DNA of 64,000 bases from assembly GCF_900116875.1 (NCBI RefSeq), contig NZ_FPCC01000005.1, positions 124,001 through 188,000 of the forward strand, written 5' to 3'. Below the pieces are notes generated by a model. It saw nothing but the letters and a program-made list of their open reading frames with translations. It was not told the DNA's origin and did not search any database. The position numbers and the translations under genes are program-made. Positions 9,055 through 17,885 of this stretch are shown one piece after another. The DNA comes from Butyrivibrio sp. INlla21 (lineage in GTDB: Bacteria > Bacillota > Clostridia > Lachnospirales > Lachnospiraceae). The stretch's first letter is position 1, and each line of letters opens with the position of its first letter.

Positions 9055-9087
9055 AACGCGGAATATCTTATGCAGATATCCCGCGTT
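9055..9087 (-). terminator. Intrinsic terminator after livK
   Basis: A 14-bp stem with one mismatch (9055-9068 with 9074-9087) is followed on the minus strand by TTTTTAGC. It lies between livK and livH. Such a leaky terminator commonly sets an excess of binding protein over membrane components. Confidence 0.75.
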
Positions 9088-9122
9088 ACACTTCATTGTG
9101 TCAGGAATAAATACGTCTATAT

Positions 9123-10343
9123 TTACTCAGCGGATACGTAAGCTCCGTCCTTGATAACAACAGCCTTAGGCTCCTTGTTGGGCTCACCTGAAGCATCCCA
9201 AGTCATCTTAGAAGATGTAAGACCTGAAGCCTCGATCTCTGTCATTGCACCCTTAAGTGCATCGCCAAGATCTGAAATACTCATATCAGGTGTAGCGTTC
9301 TTAGCTTCAATTGCCTGCTTGATGATAAATACTGCATCATAAGCATCAGCTGCGAACTGGTTGGGAGTCTCACCATATTTCTCCTCATACTTCTTAACGA
9401 AGTTTACTGTAAGATCGTCTGTAGCATCAGCTGCGAAAGGTGTAAGAAGCATTACGCCCTCAGCGAGCTTTGTATCAAAGTTCTCTACAGTAAGGATACC
9501 GTCCATACCGTCAACACCGAAGAATGTGGGAGCATATCCCATTGTGTTGGCCTGTGTAAGGATAAGTGAAGCTGCCTGATAGTAGATAGGAAGGAATACA
9601 AGGTCTGCACCTGCATCCTTAGCCTTCTGAAGCTGAACTGAGAAATCCGTTGCATTGTCGGCTGTGAAAGCTTCCTGTGAAACGATCTCATAGTTCTTAC
9701 CTGCAGACTCATCTACAAACTTCTGATAGATTCCTGTTGAATATACATCTGAGCTGTCATAGATGATACCAACTTTAGTTGCAAGATTGTGATCTGAAAT
9801 GTACTGAGCTGAAGCAATACCCTGGTTAGGATCTGAGAAACATACACGGAATACGTTGTCATATTTAACGCAATCAACTGCAGATCCCGAAGGTGTAAGC
9901 TGGAACATATTGTCAGCCTTTGTGTACTCTGAAACTGCGATTGAGCAAGCACTTGTTGTTGAACCAACAAGAATCTGCATTCCCCAATCCTTAAGTGTAT
10001 TGTAAGCATTTACTGACTTCTCTGCATTAAGCTCGTCGTCTTCTTTGCTGTACTCTACCTGATATCCGTTGATACCGCCTGCTGCGTTGATATCCTCAAC
10101 TGCAAGCTCTGCTGCATTACAAACCGCATTACCGTAAGCAGCTGCGCCACCTGTAAGAGGTCCGATGGCACCGATCTTAAATGTAGCTCCGTTGTCAGAT
10201 GAGCTCTCTGTCTCCTGTGCCGGCTGTGTCTGTGCCTGAGAATCGCTTGTCTCAGTGCTTGCTGCGTCAGTACATCCTACAAGTGCGGAAGCAACAAGTA
10301 CAGAAGCCATAAGTGCACTAATAACTTTGCCTAACTTCTTCAT
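9123..10343 (-). CDS. livK: Branched-chain amino acid ABC transporter substrate-binding lipoprotein
   Basis: A 406-residue periplasmic-binding-type lipoprotein of the Leu/Ile/Val-binding family (type I fold). The signal peptide ends in a lipobox (VASALVGCTD, Cys near 24), followed by a low-complexity S/T/Q/E linker. FKIGAIGPLTGGAAAYGN marks the start of the mature fold. Start choice: the ATG at 10343 has AGGAGGG 8 bp upstream, whereas the frame is open for 11 more codons. It delivers ligand to LivHMGF encoded downstream. The promoter carries an operator also found upstream of the ABC operon near 54.4 kb. Confidence 0.95.
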   Translation of the reverse strand: MKKLGKVISALMASVLVASALVGCTDAASTETSDSQAQTQPAQETESSSDNGATFKIGAIGPLTGGAAAYGNAVCNAAELAVEDINAAGGINGYQVEYSKEDDELNAEKSVNAYNTLKDWGMQILVGSTTSACSIAVSEYTKADNMFQLTPSGSAVDCVKYDNVFRVCFSDPNQGIASAQYISDHNLATKVGIIYDSSDVYSTGIYQKFVDESAGKNYEIVSQEAFTADNATDFSVQLQKAKDAGADLVFLPIYYQAASLILTQANTMGYAPTFFGVDGMDGILTVENFDTKLAEGVMLLTPFAADATDDLTVNFVKKYEEKYGETPNQFAADAYDAVFIIKQAIEAKNATPDMSISDLGDALKGAMTEIEASGLTSSKMTWDASGEPNKEPKAVVIKDGAYVSAE

Positions 10344-10378
10344 AATATTTCCCTCCTGAAAAAAATGAAAAACCAAAA

Positions 10379-10414
10379 TGTATATTTGTATACAATCTGA
10401 TATTTACTTTTGAA
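10379..10414 (-). promoter_or_regulatory. livK promoter with TGTATAC-type operator
   Basis: The 16-bp near-palindrome TGTATATTTGTATACA (10379-10394, plus strand) differs at one position from the operator at 54456-54471. On the minus strand a -10 (TATACA, 10392-10387) lies within it. A -35-like TTCAAA (10414-10409) is 16 bp upstream, the same geometry as at 54.4 kb. Confidence 0.65.
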
Positions 10415-10473
10415 GTTTAAAGTACCAAACTAAAAAAGTCAATAATAAAAAGTAAACTTAATCATTTTAAATA

Positions 10474-12168
10474 TCATTTCTTTATCATCAAAATAAGCTT
10501 CCTTATAGATCTTGTATCTTCACCGGGTTCCTGTATCTCTTCTTCAAACTGATCGGGATTGTCCGCATAATCATCCCAAAACGATTTTCTGCTGCACAAC
10601 CACGCCTGAATATCCTCCGCGATGCTAAAAAGATCATACTTTTGCGCGCCATGCATTTCATAATCATATCTGTCATAATAAACAGGTCCGTTCTCATAAC
10701 GGATCATGTCCATATAATAGCTATCCTTTATACTTTCAATAACACTGATAAGTACATGGTACTCAATATATGAAACCATTTCGGAAAAATTATTCCTATA
10801 AAACATACGCGTCTTTTCCATAAAAGCTTCATCATCGCTAAGTTTCCGCAGCCATCCGCTCTCATCCACAAGACCCTTTATCCAAAGAGCATTCGCCTCA
10901 TTGCCTCCATATGAAAACCATGGATGCCCCATAGAAAGATCAAAATCCCAGACAGGACCTGCTACAAGCTTATCTTTCATTCCATTCTTATAAACATACT
11001 GACTGGCTCTGTCTGCATCGCCGTTCTCAAAAAACTCCTGCAAAAGATAATACTTTATAAAACTCCGCTCATCCGCAAGATCAGAAAATTCTTCCTCACC
11101 TTCCTTAATGGAATCTTCCACCTTGCAAATATCTTCTTTTATCTGTGCAAGCCTTTCCTGATCGGGCTCCGACGGATATTGTATCTTGGCAAAAAGGCCT
11201 TCCGTCTCCGCGTAGACACTTCCCTCGGTCTTAACTCTCTCTTCATAATCAAACTTGGCAAGATAACCGTCTGAAGAAATTTTCAGAAATCCATTACCCT
11301 CTTTTATCTTCTGCGCCGCAAGGTAAAGTCCCCTGTATTCGCCATTAATATAAAGATTTACATACTCACAGTCGGGAACATTATCCACCCCGATTCTCCT
11401 GGCCATATCCAAAACCAGATAGTTCTTAAGCTCGCTTTCATCATAAAAATTGGACAAAAGCACATAATTTCCGGCACTCTTCATTCCGAGAATGGATTTC
11501 TTCTCGTTAAAAGAAATATTGTATGAGCGCTTAAATTCCTGCCCCGGAAACTCCTCCATGAGCTCTGTCCATGTAGAATTACCATGCCCCGAGATCTTTA
11601 GCTTTCCCGAAGTTTCCTTTGCACCCAAAGGATCATAGACAGAATAGTCGGCAGTTGCCGTGATATTATGTAGCGGATCACCGTCCACCTTCTCCATGGA
11701 ATCTTTTCCCGAAACCAAATACATTGTGCTCACTTCACCGCCGGTCAGGAAAAAGACATTTCCAAGTACCTTTTCACCTTTTTTATCAAGAAGCTCATAA
11801 TCAAATTCCAATTCTCCGAGGCCGGTATTTTTTTTACCGTAATAGTTTAAAAAGCTGTCATCCAATATATCTCCCGGCGAAAAAGAAACATCCCCTATCT
11901 TTAACTCTTTTGCATTTCCGAAAAACATTTTGTACTCATAGCTCTCCGAATTTCCCGGCAAAAAGAAATACGTTTTTTCTCCTTCGCTATCATAATACGG
12001 ATATATCTTAAGTTCGTCTGAAGGCTGTCCTTTGCTTTCGGCAACCACGTAAAAGCTTACATCATTGTCATTTAACTTTTCCTGATAGAACGGGATAAAA
12101 GCAAATAACGCAAGCGCAACGACACATAGAGACAAAAGCACAAAAACAGATTTTTTTGATTTCTTCAA
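10474..12168 (-). CDS. CotH kinase family protein
   Basis: A 564-residue secreted or membrane-anchored protein with one N-terminal hydrophobic segment (about 8-27). A CotH-type atypical protein kinase domain covers about 170-480: KISGHGNSTW, SYNISFNEKKSILGMKSAGN, the YVNLYINGEYRGLYLAAQKI block, and the metal-binding WDFDLSMGHPW. Spore CotH phosphorylates coat proteins; many clostridial extracellular relatives have unknown substrates. The C-terminal tail is acidic and ends in a short basic run. It lies directly upstream of livK, with no clear terminator between them. Confidence 0.82.
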   Translation of the reverse strand: MKKSKKSVFVLLSLCVVALALFAFIPFYQEKLNDNDVSFYVVAESKGQPSDELKIYPYYDSEGEKTYFFLPGNSESYEYKMFFGNAKELKIGDVSFSPGDILDDSFLNYYGKKNTGLGELEFDYELLDKKGEKVLGNVFFLTGGEVSTMYLVSGKDSMEKVDGDPLHNITATADYSVYDPLGAKETSGKLKISGHGNSTWTELMEEFPGQEFKRSYNISFNEKKSILGMKSAGNYVLLSNFYDESELKNYLVLDMARRIGVDNVPDCEYVNLYINGEYRGLYLAAQKIKEGNGFLKISSDGYLAKFDYEERVKTEGSVYAETEGLFAKIQYPSEPDQERLAQIKEDICKVEDSIKEGEEEFSDLADERSFIKYYLLQEFFENGDADRASQYVYKNGMKDKLVAGPVWDFDLSMGHPWFSYGGNEANALWIKGLVDESGWLRKLSDDEAFMEKTRMFYRNNFSEMVSYIEYHVLISVIESIKDSYYMDMIRYENGPVYYDRYDYEMHGAQKYDLFSIAEDIQAWLCSRKSFWDDYADNPDQFEEEIQEPGEDTRSIRKLILMIKK

Positions 12169-12277
12169 ATTTCTTTTCCTTTCATAAAAGGCATTTTTTC
12201 AGTTCTTATATAGATGATAACACGGGTTTGCATTATTTATTTATGGTTGTTACAATTATTTAGAGGGGGAATTGAAT

Positions 12278-12787
12278 ATGTTGCAATTATCTTATGTGGG
12301 GATTGCTTTCGCAGCGGTCTTCTATGTAGCATTTGGCATTGCAGTCAGGTTGATGGAACTTAGTGATACAGACCGCAACAAAGCACGTTTGTGGATCGTA
12401 GTTATATCTCTTAGTTCGTTTATCATTTCCAATTACGGTGCCGGAATTTTGAATCTTATGATGGGCAGAGTTTCATGGGGCATAGTGTTCCTGATACTCG
12501 GTACTTCTTTTGGTGTAATTCTGGGATCAATCTTTTTAAAACTCCACAATATCAAAGTACGTATAAAGATGCGCAGGTTTATGCTTCTGTTTGACACTGT
12601 GGAAAAATATATGAATGAAGGAAAGACCAAGGAAGAGATTCTTGATTATCTTACAAAGAGTCAGAAGCTCGCTCGCAAAGATGCGGTCAACTTCCTTAAT
12701 TTCATCTCTGATCCGACCAATTACAAATTCCTTTCGGACGTTAATAACAAGATACGTGAAGCACGTATGCTTACAAGACTTAAATAA
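12278..12787 (+). CDS. Three-helix membrane protein of unknown function
   Basis: A 169-residue protein I do not recognise. Three predicted membrane helices (about 5-25, 39-61, 67-88) are followed by a basic stretch (KVRIKMRRF) and a helical cytoplasmic domain of about 75 residues rich in K and E (YMNEGKTKEEILDYLTKSQK). Start choice: the ATG at 12278 has GAGGGGG 8 bp upstream; the frame also begins with a TTG two codons earlier. It is a single gene flanked by oppositely oriented genes. Confidence 0.65.
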   Translation: MLQLSYVGIAFAAVFYVAFGIAVRLMELSDTDRNKARLWIVVISLSSFIISNYGAGILNLMMGRVSWGIVFLILGTSFGVILGSIFLKLHNIKVRIKMRRFMLLFDTVEKYMNEGKTKEEILDYLTKSQKLARKDAVNFLNFISDPTNYKFLSDVNNKIREARMLTRLK

Positions 12788-12822
12788 AAAAGCCGGACCA
12801 ACCGGAGCATAATAATAAAAAC

Positions 12823-12860
12823 AGGCTGTGAACTTTGGATCATCCCAAGATTCACAGCCT
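12823..12860. terminator. Bidirectional intrinsic terminator
   Basis: A 10-bp stem (AGGCTGTGAA, 12823-12832, with 12851-12860) has an extra internal pairing region. TTTTCTTTTTG follows on the plus strand and TTTTTATTATTATG on the minus strand. It sits between two convergent genes. Confidence 0.8.
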
Positions 12861-12871
12861 TTTCTTTTTGA

Positions 12872-13153
12872 TCATTTTCGATCTGCATGCACAACTCTGA
12901 ATTCATCAAATTGCGGATCTTCTATAAAATCCATGATAAGGTTGAGCGGTGTAAGCCCAATCGCTTCATGATGAATCTGCTCTCTTATAACCATCTTTTC
13001 ATAAGTTGAAAGATTCTCAAATTCAGGATGGCTCCTTTCATACTTCTCACTAAGTTGATCAAACAAGTTGTACTCCGGATCTCCCCAGGCAAATACTTCG
13101 GCTGTCTTCAAATTTGGTTTGAACGGAGAATATTGCAGCTGGCTACTACTCAT
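12872..13153 (-). CDS. Hypothetical 93-residue protein
   Basis: I recognise no family. The protein is hydrophilic with no signal peptide or membrane segment and has several aromatic and acidic clusters (FAWGDPEYNLFDQL, then SHPEFENLSTYEK). Start choice: the ATG at 13153 has AAGGAG 8 bp upstream, while the open frame extends nine more codons without a ribosome binding site. It stands alone between convergent and codirectional neighbours. Confidence 0.5.
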   Translation of the reverse strand: MSSSQLQYSPFKPNLKTAEVFAWGDPEYNLFDQLSEKYERSHPEFENLSTYEKMVIREQIHHEAIGLTPLNLIMDFIEDPQFDEFRVVHADRK

Positions 13154-13280
13154 AGGAAGTGCTCCTTTCTCTTTATGCAAACTATTGAATTGAATGTCCG
13201 AAGGTGTGTAACCCCTCTGTTATAAATAATAGCACATTTTTGTACTAATTTTCATAAATTTTTCAAAGAATTGTGACTAT

Positions 13281-14897
13281 TTACAGGTACTTTATAAGCC
13301 CTTCCAAGCCTTCACGCTCATATATTTCCTTATATATAGCTACTTCCGCCTTGATTATAGAGTCGATCTGACGCATTCCAAGGAGCTCAACAGGCGCCTT
13401 ATCATCCGTCATTATGTTCTTTCCGGCCTCATAATCATTGAGCGCAGTCTTAACCCTTAACATCATTTCTTTAAGCTCATTCTCATCTTCAAGCGCAAGA
13501 TTGTCATCAAATGTGCTCATAAAATCAGCCGAATCCGTTGCAAAAAGCTCTCTGTTGGTAGAATTGGCCACAGATGCGATCTTTACATTATCAAATACCG
13601 ACGATATCGTGTCCGCAAGATATCTGTTGATGGTTGATTCGTTGTCATCGCTGAACATGTTCATATTTACGACCAAGACTCCGCCCGGATTAAGATGATT
13701 CTTTACCATTGTAAAAAACTCTGTCGAAGACATCTGAAAAGGAATAGTTATATCCTGATACGCGTCTACCATTATCACATCATATTTCTTTGAAGTTGCC
13801 GCAAGGTAAGCCCTTCCATCATAGGTCGTAACCTTGGTATCTTCGGGCAGTTCAAAATACTCATGAGCAAGATCCGTTATCTTCTGATCTATCTCAACAC
13901 CCTCGATATCAATATTGTCAAAATGCCTTGAAAGCTGTGTCGCATAAGTTCCGGAGCCCATTCCGAGTATCAGGATATCGGTATTCTCACCGTTTTTTTC
14001 TTTCTCTTTTATCCCACTCATATACGGTGCAGCCATCGCATAATCGTAGTACATCCCGGTAAGTGCTCCGTCCTTTATAAGAATAGACTGAACTCCGAAC
14101 AGAACGTTTGTCGAAAGAATAACGCTGTTGGCATCCTCTTTTACCTGAAGATAGTTATAGATCGACTCACCCTCAAAAGTAAGGTTATTCTCCCAAAAAG
14201 AAAAGCTCGTGTTGTGCCCGAGAATGCAACACAGTATAAAAGAGATCCCGCCAACTATAAGTTTCTTGCGGTTACCCGGGCCGTTTAAGAAAAAACATGC
14301 ACAAAGAATTATCAAAATCCCCGCAAAAATAAGGAATGTAACAGATGTTCCGACAGCAGGGATGGTGACAAATGTAGGCACAAAAGTTCCTATGATGCTA
14401 CCCACGGTGTTAAACGCACCGAGTGTTCCGATGATCTTACCGTTGTCATCAAGTGAATCCGTTGTGTACTTGGCAAGGCTCGGTGTCACGGTTCCGAGTA
14501 AAAAGAGCGGGAACACAAACACCACCATACATGTCACAAAAGCCGCGATAACAAGAAAATTATTGTTTACGGTAAATATCAAAAGGGCCGAGATACCGAT
14601 AATGATATACTTACCGACCACAGGAATCGCCGCAATCCAGATAGCAGCGATCAATATCCTTCCGTAAAGTTTCTGCGGATCGGGGTTTTTATCCGCCGCC
14701 CGTCCACCATATATATTTCCAAGCGCCATCGCTATCATGATTGTTCCGATTATGATCGTCCACACGATCTGTGATGAACTAAAGTACGGTGCAAGGAGTC
14801 TGCTCGCTCCAAGCTCAACCGCCATGACGGACATTCCGGCAAAGAACTCCGTCAGATATAGAAAAAGCTTGTTGTTTAAGATACTGTATTGTTTCAA
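13281..14897 (-). CDS. Membrane-fused spermidine synthase-like protein
   Basis: About 538 residues. The N-terminal half has roughly seven to eight hydrophobic helices beginning LFLYLTEFFAGMSVMAVELG, as in the fused MFS/spermidine synthase-like family. The C-terminal half (about 310-500) carries the SAM-type fold, with LILGMGSGTYATQL, GVEIDQKI and VIMVDAY as nucleotide-binding and acidic landmarks. Start choice: a TTG at 14897 with GGAG 9 bp upstream. The in-frame ATG further upstream lies inside the cob operon terminator hairpin, so it is unlikely to be used. True aminopropyl transfer is not established for this membrane family. Confidence 0.75.
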   Translation of the reverse strand: MKQYSILNNKLFLYLTEFFAGMSVMAVELGASRLLAPYFSSSQIVWTIIIGTIMIAMALGNIYGGRAADKNPDPQKLYGRILIAAIWIAAIPVVGKYIIIGISALLIFTVNNNFLVIAAFVTCMVVFVFPLFLLGTVTPSLAKYTTDSLDDNGKIIGTLGAFNTVGSIIGTFVPTFVTIPAVGTSVTFLIFAGILIILCACFFLNGPGNRKKLIVGGISFILCCILGHNTSFSFWENNLTFEGESIYNYLQVKEDANSVILSTNVLFGVQSILIKDGALTGMYYDYAMAAPYMSGIKEKEKNGENTDILILGMGSGTYATQLSRHFDNIDIEGVEIDQKITDLAHEYFELPEDTKVTTYDGRAYLAATSKKYDVIMVDAYQDITIPFQMSSTEFFTMVKNHLNPGGVLVVNMNMFSDDNESTINRYLADTISSVFDNVKIASVANSTNRELFATDSADFMSTFDDNLALEDENELKEMMLRVKTALNDYEAGKNIMTDDKAPVELLGMRQIDSIIKAEVAIYKEIYEREGLEGLIKYL

Positions 14898-14923
14898 AAC
14901 ATATCTCTCCGTTCTCAAAAAAT

Positions 14924-14962
14924 AATGAAAAATGTCGATGATCAAACCCGACATTTTTCATT
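14924..14962 (-). terminator. Intrinsic terminator of the cob operon
   Basis: A perfect 14-bp stem (14924-14937 with 14949-14962) is followed by TTATTTTTTG on the minus strand. It begins 7 bp after the cbiB stop codon. It also helps place the start of the next gene downstream of it. Confidence 0.85.
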
Positions 14963-14968
14963 ATACCT

Positions 14969-16027
14969 TTAAATAAAAAAAATGGCTGCAAATATAAGAC
15001 AATAAATTATTAAAAATAAGAAAACTGTGGAATACATCAAAAAGCAGCTTCGTCTTATGTCCTTATATTCAATCTCTCTTTTGGAATCTCCGATATACGG
15101 CTTATCATGAAGCTTTCCAAAATACGATGTCGGTCCGGCAAGGCGAAGCCCCAGAGCTCCCGCGCATACGCTTTCGCAATGCGCAGAATTGGGACTTGCA
15201 TGCTTATATCTGTCCCTTAAATATATCTTGACCGCCCCTCCTACGTCGTAATACTTGCTGTAATCGCCCATAAGCGCCGTACATATTATCATAAACAGTG
15301 CACTGAGCCTGGCCGGAACAAACGCAAAGACATCGTCGGCCTTTGCGGCGAACCTTCCAAAGAACAAATACTTGTCATTCTTATATCCGATCATGGAATC
15401 CATGGTACTGACTGCCTTGTAAATAAATGCAAGAATCGGTCCTCCGAGCATAAGATAAAAAAGCGGGCAGATGACACCGTCGTTGGTGTTCTCCGCAACA
15501 GTTTCGACTGCTGCCCTTGCGATTCCCTTATCATCCAAACTTCCCGTATCTCTTCCGACTATCATCGAGACTTCTTTTCTTGCAAGCTCTATATCATTAT
15601 TTTTAAGAGCCCTATATACCTTCATAGCCGCCTTGGAAAGACTCTTTGCAGCGATACTCTGCCAGCTCATAACAGACATAATTCCAAGCATAAGATATCC
15701 GTTTATTTTATGGGATATAAAGATGATCAAAAAAGCTGCCGCACCGGTGGCTATTATAACTATAAGCCATAGAAGAACACCTCTACGGAATTTTGATGCA
15801 TCACTTATGGCGTTTTTTTCATTGCCATCCGTCTCGCCCACATGCTCAGCTTTACTTCTTGCTCCTGTCTCTCCAAGCAACCGCTTTTCCAGTGCACTTA
15901 TGAGCTTTCCTATGATCTGCACAGGATGAATAAGATGCTCCGGATCTCCGAGGATCATATCTATGATGACACCCGTGATTATTGCTGCGGGGACATATTT
16001 GTAGTAAGCATGTAAAAAAGCAAACAT
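14969..16027 (-). CDS. cbiB: Adenosylcobinamide-phosphate synthase CbiB
   Basis: A 352-residue integral membrane enzyme that attaches the aminopropanol phosphate arm to adenosylcobyric acid. The family motif GDPEHLIHPVQ is at 27-37. VETVAENTNDGVICPLFYLMLGG and DSMIGYKNDKYLFFGRFAAK lie in the central region, and APSN-type HASPNSAHCESVCAGAL is near residue 275. A hydrophilic insertion of about 30 residues (near 54-85) sits after the first conserved block. It is the last gene of the cobT-cobU-cobS-cbiB operon. The aminopropanol substrate is made with the CobD-like enzyme encoded divergently. Confidence 0.93.
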   Translation of the reverse strand: MFAFLHAYYKYVPAAIITGVIIDMILGDPEHLIHPVQIIGKLISALEKRLLGETGARSKAEHVGETDGNEKNAISDASKFRRGVLLWLIVIIATGAAAFLIIFISHKINGYLMLGIMSVMSWQSIAAKSLSKAAMKVYRALKNNDIELARKEVSMIVGRDTGSLDDKGIARAAVETVAENTNDGVICPLFYLMLGGPILAFIYKAVSTMDSMIGYKNDKYLFFGRFAAKADDVFAFVPARLSALFMIICTALMGDYSKYYDVGGAVKIYLRDRYKHASPNSAHCESVCAGALGLRLAGPTSYFGKLHDKPYIGDSKREIEYKDIRRSCFLMYSTVFLFLIIYCLIFAAIFFI

Positions 16028-16087
16028 AATAGCTTATCTTTGTCCTTTCGATGAGATAGGTCCTGCGCTATCGCATAATCTTCACCA

Positions 16088-16876
16088 TCATAGCGAAATC
16101 ATCGCGCAGATACACACCGCTACTGCGATCATCGTCTCGCACAGACACACGAACCATCCGGCCGTATCGCCTGTGATTCCGCCAAGTTCTTTTTTAGCCT
16201 TAAAATTGTAATATACAAAAGAGATAAGAGCAGCAATTATGGCTACAATCCCGCCTATCCTTCCGTATGCCGCCATGATAAGCGCCGCTATAGCGGCCTC
16301 TTTTACCAGGATAGAAAGACATCTCTTTTTATCTGAACCTTCGGCAAAAGTATAAAGACTCCCTTCACTCTTGGCGCATGGAAAGCTCACAACAGCTATA
16401 CCGCTGAGTGCCCTTGAAAGAACAAATCCAAAGCATAATACCGCATAATATCTTTCATCAAATCCATTCCCCATAGCAATTATCACTGAAAGAGCCGAGA
16501 TATATACCGCGCACAAAACCACAAGCTTTATCACGGCAAAAGCTCCTATATGAGGGTCTTTAAGTATTTCCAGCTTTTTCTCTTTTTCCCTGTATGAAGA
16601 AAAAACATCGCTGCAATCCATGAAACCGTCAACATGTATTCCGCCCGTGACCGCTATCGGGATCACAAAAAACAAAAGCGTCGAAGCCAAAAGACTGATA
16701 TCAAAAGCGCGCACCAAAAGGCACCATCCATAACATATCGCCCCTATCACAATTCCTATAAGCGGAAAGAAGCAGATACTGTATTTCATATCCTCTTTTT
16801 CCCACTTAAATTGCGGCATGGGAATGCTTGAATACATGGAAAACGCTATGCAAAATGCTCTCAAAAGGTTTTTCAT
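16088..16876 (-). CDS. cobS: Adenosylcobinamide-GDP ribazoletransferase CobS
   Basis: A 262-residue integral membrane enzyme that joins adenosylcobinamide-GDP to alpha-ribazole (phosphate), the last condensation of cobalamin assembly. The conserved metal-binding block GGIHVDGFMDCSD is at 78-90, with H81, D83 and D87. KLEILKDPHIGAFA is at about 103-116. At least five hydrophobic segments follow, and the C-terminus has the expected GGITGDTAG motif. It starts 25 bp after cobU. The membrane location fits a complex with CbiB. Confidence 0.93.
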   Translation of the reverse strand: MKNLLRAFCIAFSMYSSIPMPQFKWEKEDMKYSICFFPLIGIVIGAICYGWCLLVRAFDISLLASTLLFFVIPIAVTGGIHVDGFMDCSDVFSSYREKEKKLEILKDPHIGAFAVIKLVVLCAVYISALSVIIAMGNGFDERYYAVLCFGFVLSRALSGIAVVSFPCAKSEGSLYTFAEGSDKKRCLSILVKEAAIAALIMAAYGRIGGIVAIIAALISFVYYNFKAKKELGGITGDTAGWFVCLCETMIAVAVCICAMISL

Positions 16877-16901
16877 CTTTATTCCGATCCTCGTCCTATT
16901 C

Positions 16902-17885
16902 TTATCCTATTTGGGTTCCCTTTCCGCAAAAAACGCGGTAAACATCTCTGCTATCAGAAAGCGCCTGCATAAACCTTCCCGCATCATCGCGCCATCTTCT
17001 GTCTTCCTTGCTTAACGGAACTATTCCGCAGGTTATATCCTCACATATAAGAACCGCGTCTTTTGGAAAATCATCCGCCAGCTCGTGCACATCCATTCCC
17101 ATCGAAAGAGCAAGTCTCTCGACATGTTCATATGCTTTAAAGCCTCTCGGAATGCCTATTTCTCCATGCAGGATCTCATCGGTTTCAAAAGTATATATAT
17201 CCTCATCCTTGAGCCCAAACTTATTTTTTACGAAAGCTCTTTTCCCTTGAGCCGCGCCCCCGATAATCAAAGCGCCTTGCTTTTTTCCATCTCTTTTTAA
17301 TAAATCCATAAGCTCTTTATCCTCTGCGACTGCAACACTCTTCTTGTGAATCATCGGAACGCCCGCACACATCTCGATCACCAGATCGGCGCAGTCCGTC
17401 ACAACTCTCTCAAGCTTTCCCAGTCCTTCGCGATACAAAAAAGTATCTCCGTCATAAATCGCGGAATCGCTGTATATTCCATCGCTTACAAAAATAAGAT
17501 CGGTGCGTTTTTCCGCTGTCGTTTTCATAAGCTCTTCCAATTCGGTTCCGACTCTTGCAGCAGCATCACGATCAGTAAAAAAACTGCCGTTTTTTTCAGT
17601 AAACATCTCGTTTGCAAGTAGCGCCGTAAGACTGTCTGTTAGATAAGTAGCAGCATCTTCTTGCATAATTTTATTTATGTCTGTCTGAATCTCTATTGTC
17701 TCAAAACCAAGCCCCGCTCTGTCCTCAACGTGGCGCCTTATCCTCTCGTCGTCCTCTTCTCCCGTCGACTTCATTGTCGCAACGTAAAACAGCCTGCCAT
17801 GCTTTCTCTTCGATAAAAGCACCGCAAGTTTCTGAGCCAATCCGGATTTTCCGTTCTTACATCCTCCGGTCAAAAGAATTATCAT
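16902..17885 (-). CDS. cobU: CobU with a second, partial CobU-like domain
   Basis: Adenosylcobinamide kinase/guanylyltransferase activates cobinamide as the GDP form. The N-terminal half (about 1-180) has the P-loop TGGCKNGKS (6-14) and the guanylylated histidine region RIRRHVEDR (H52). CobU is normally about 180 residues; this protein has 327. The extra C-terminal part restarts with a P-loop-like IIGGAAQGK and ends with a block (CGIVPLSKEDRRWRDDAGRF) resembling the end of CobU, but lacks an equivalent of the H52 region. It looks like a tandem duplication with partial loss. The start overlaps the cobT stop by 4 bp. Confidence 0.85.
   Translation of the reverse strand: MIILLTGGCKNGKSGLAQKLAVLLSKRKHGRLFYVATMKSTGEEDDERIRRHVEDRAGLGFETIEIQTDINKIMQEDAATYLTDSLTALLANEMFTEKNGSFFTDRDAAARVGTELEELMKTTAEKRTDLIFVSDGIYSDSAIYDGDTFLYREGLGKLERVVTDCADLVIEMCAGVPMIHKKSVAVAEDKELMDLLKRDGKKQGALIIGGAAQGKRAFVKNKFGLKDEDIYTFETDEILHGEIGIPRGFKAYEHVERLALSMGMDVHELADDFPKDAVLICEDITCGIVPLSKEDRRWRDDAGRFMQALSDSRDVYRVFCGKGTQIG

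Noticed and set aside
14898-14954. Upstream ATG start for the spermidine synthase-like gene
   Set aside because: That ATG lies in the cob operon terminator hairpin, so transcripts starting after it could not include it; the TTG at 14897 with GGAG is preferred.
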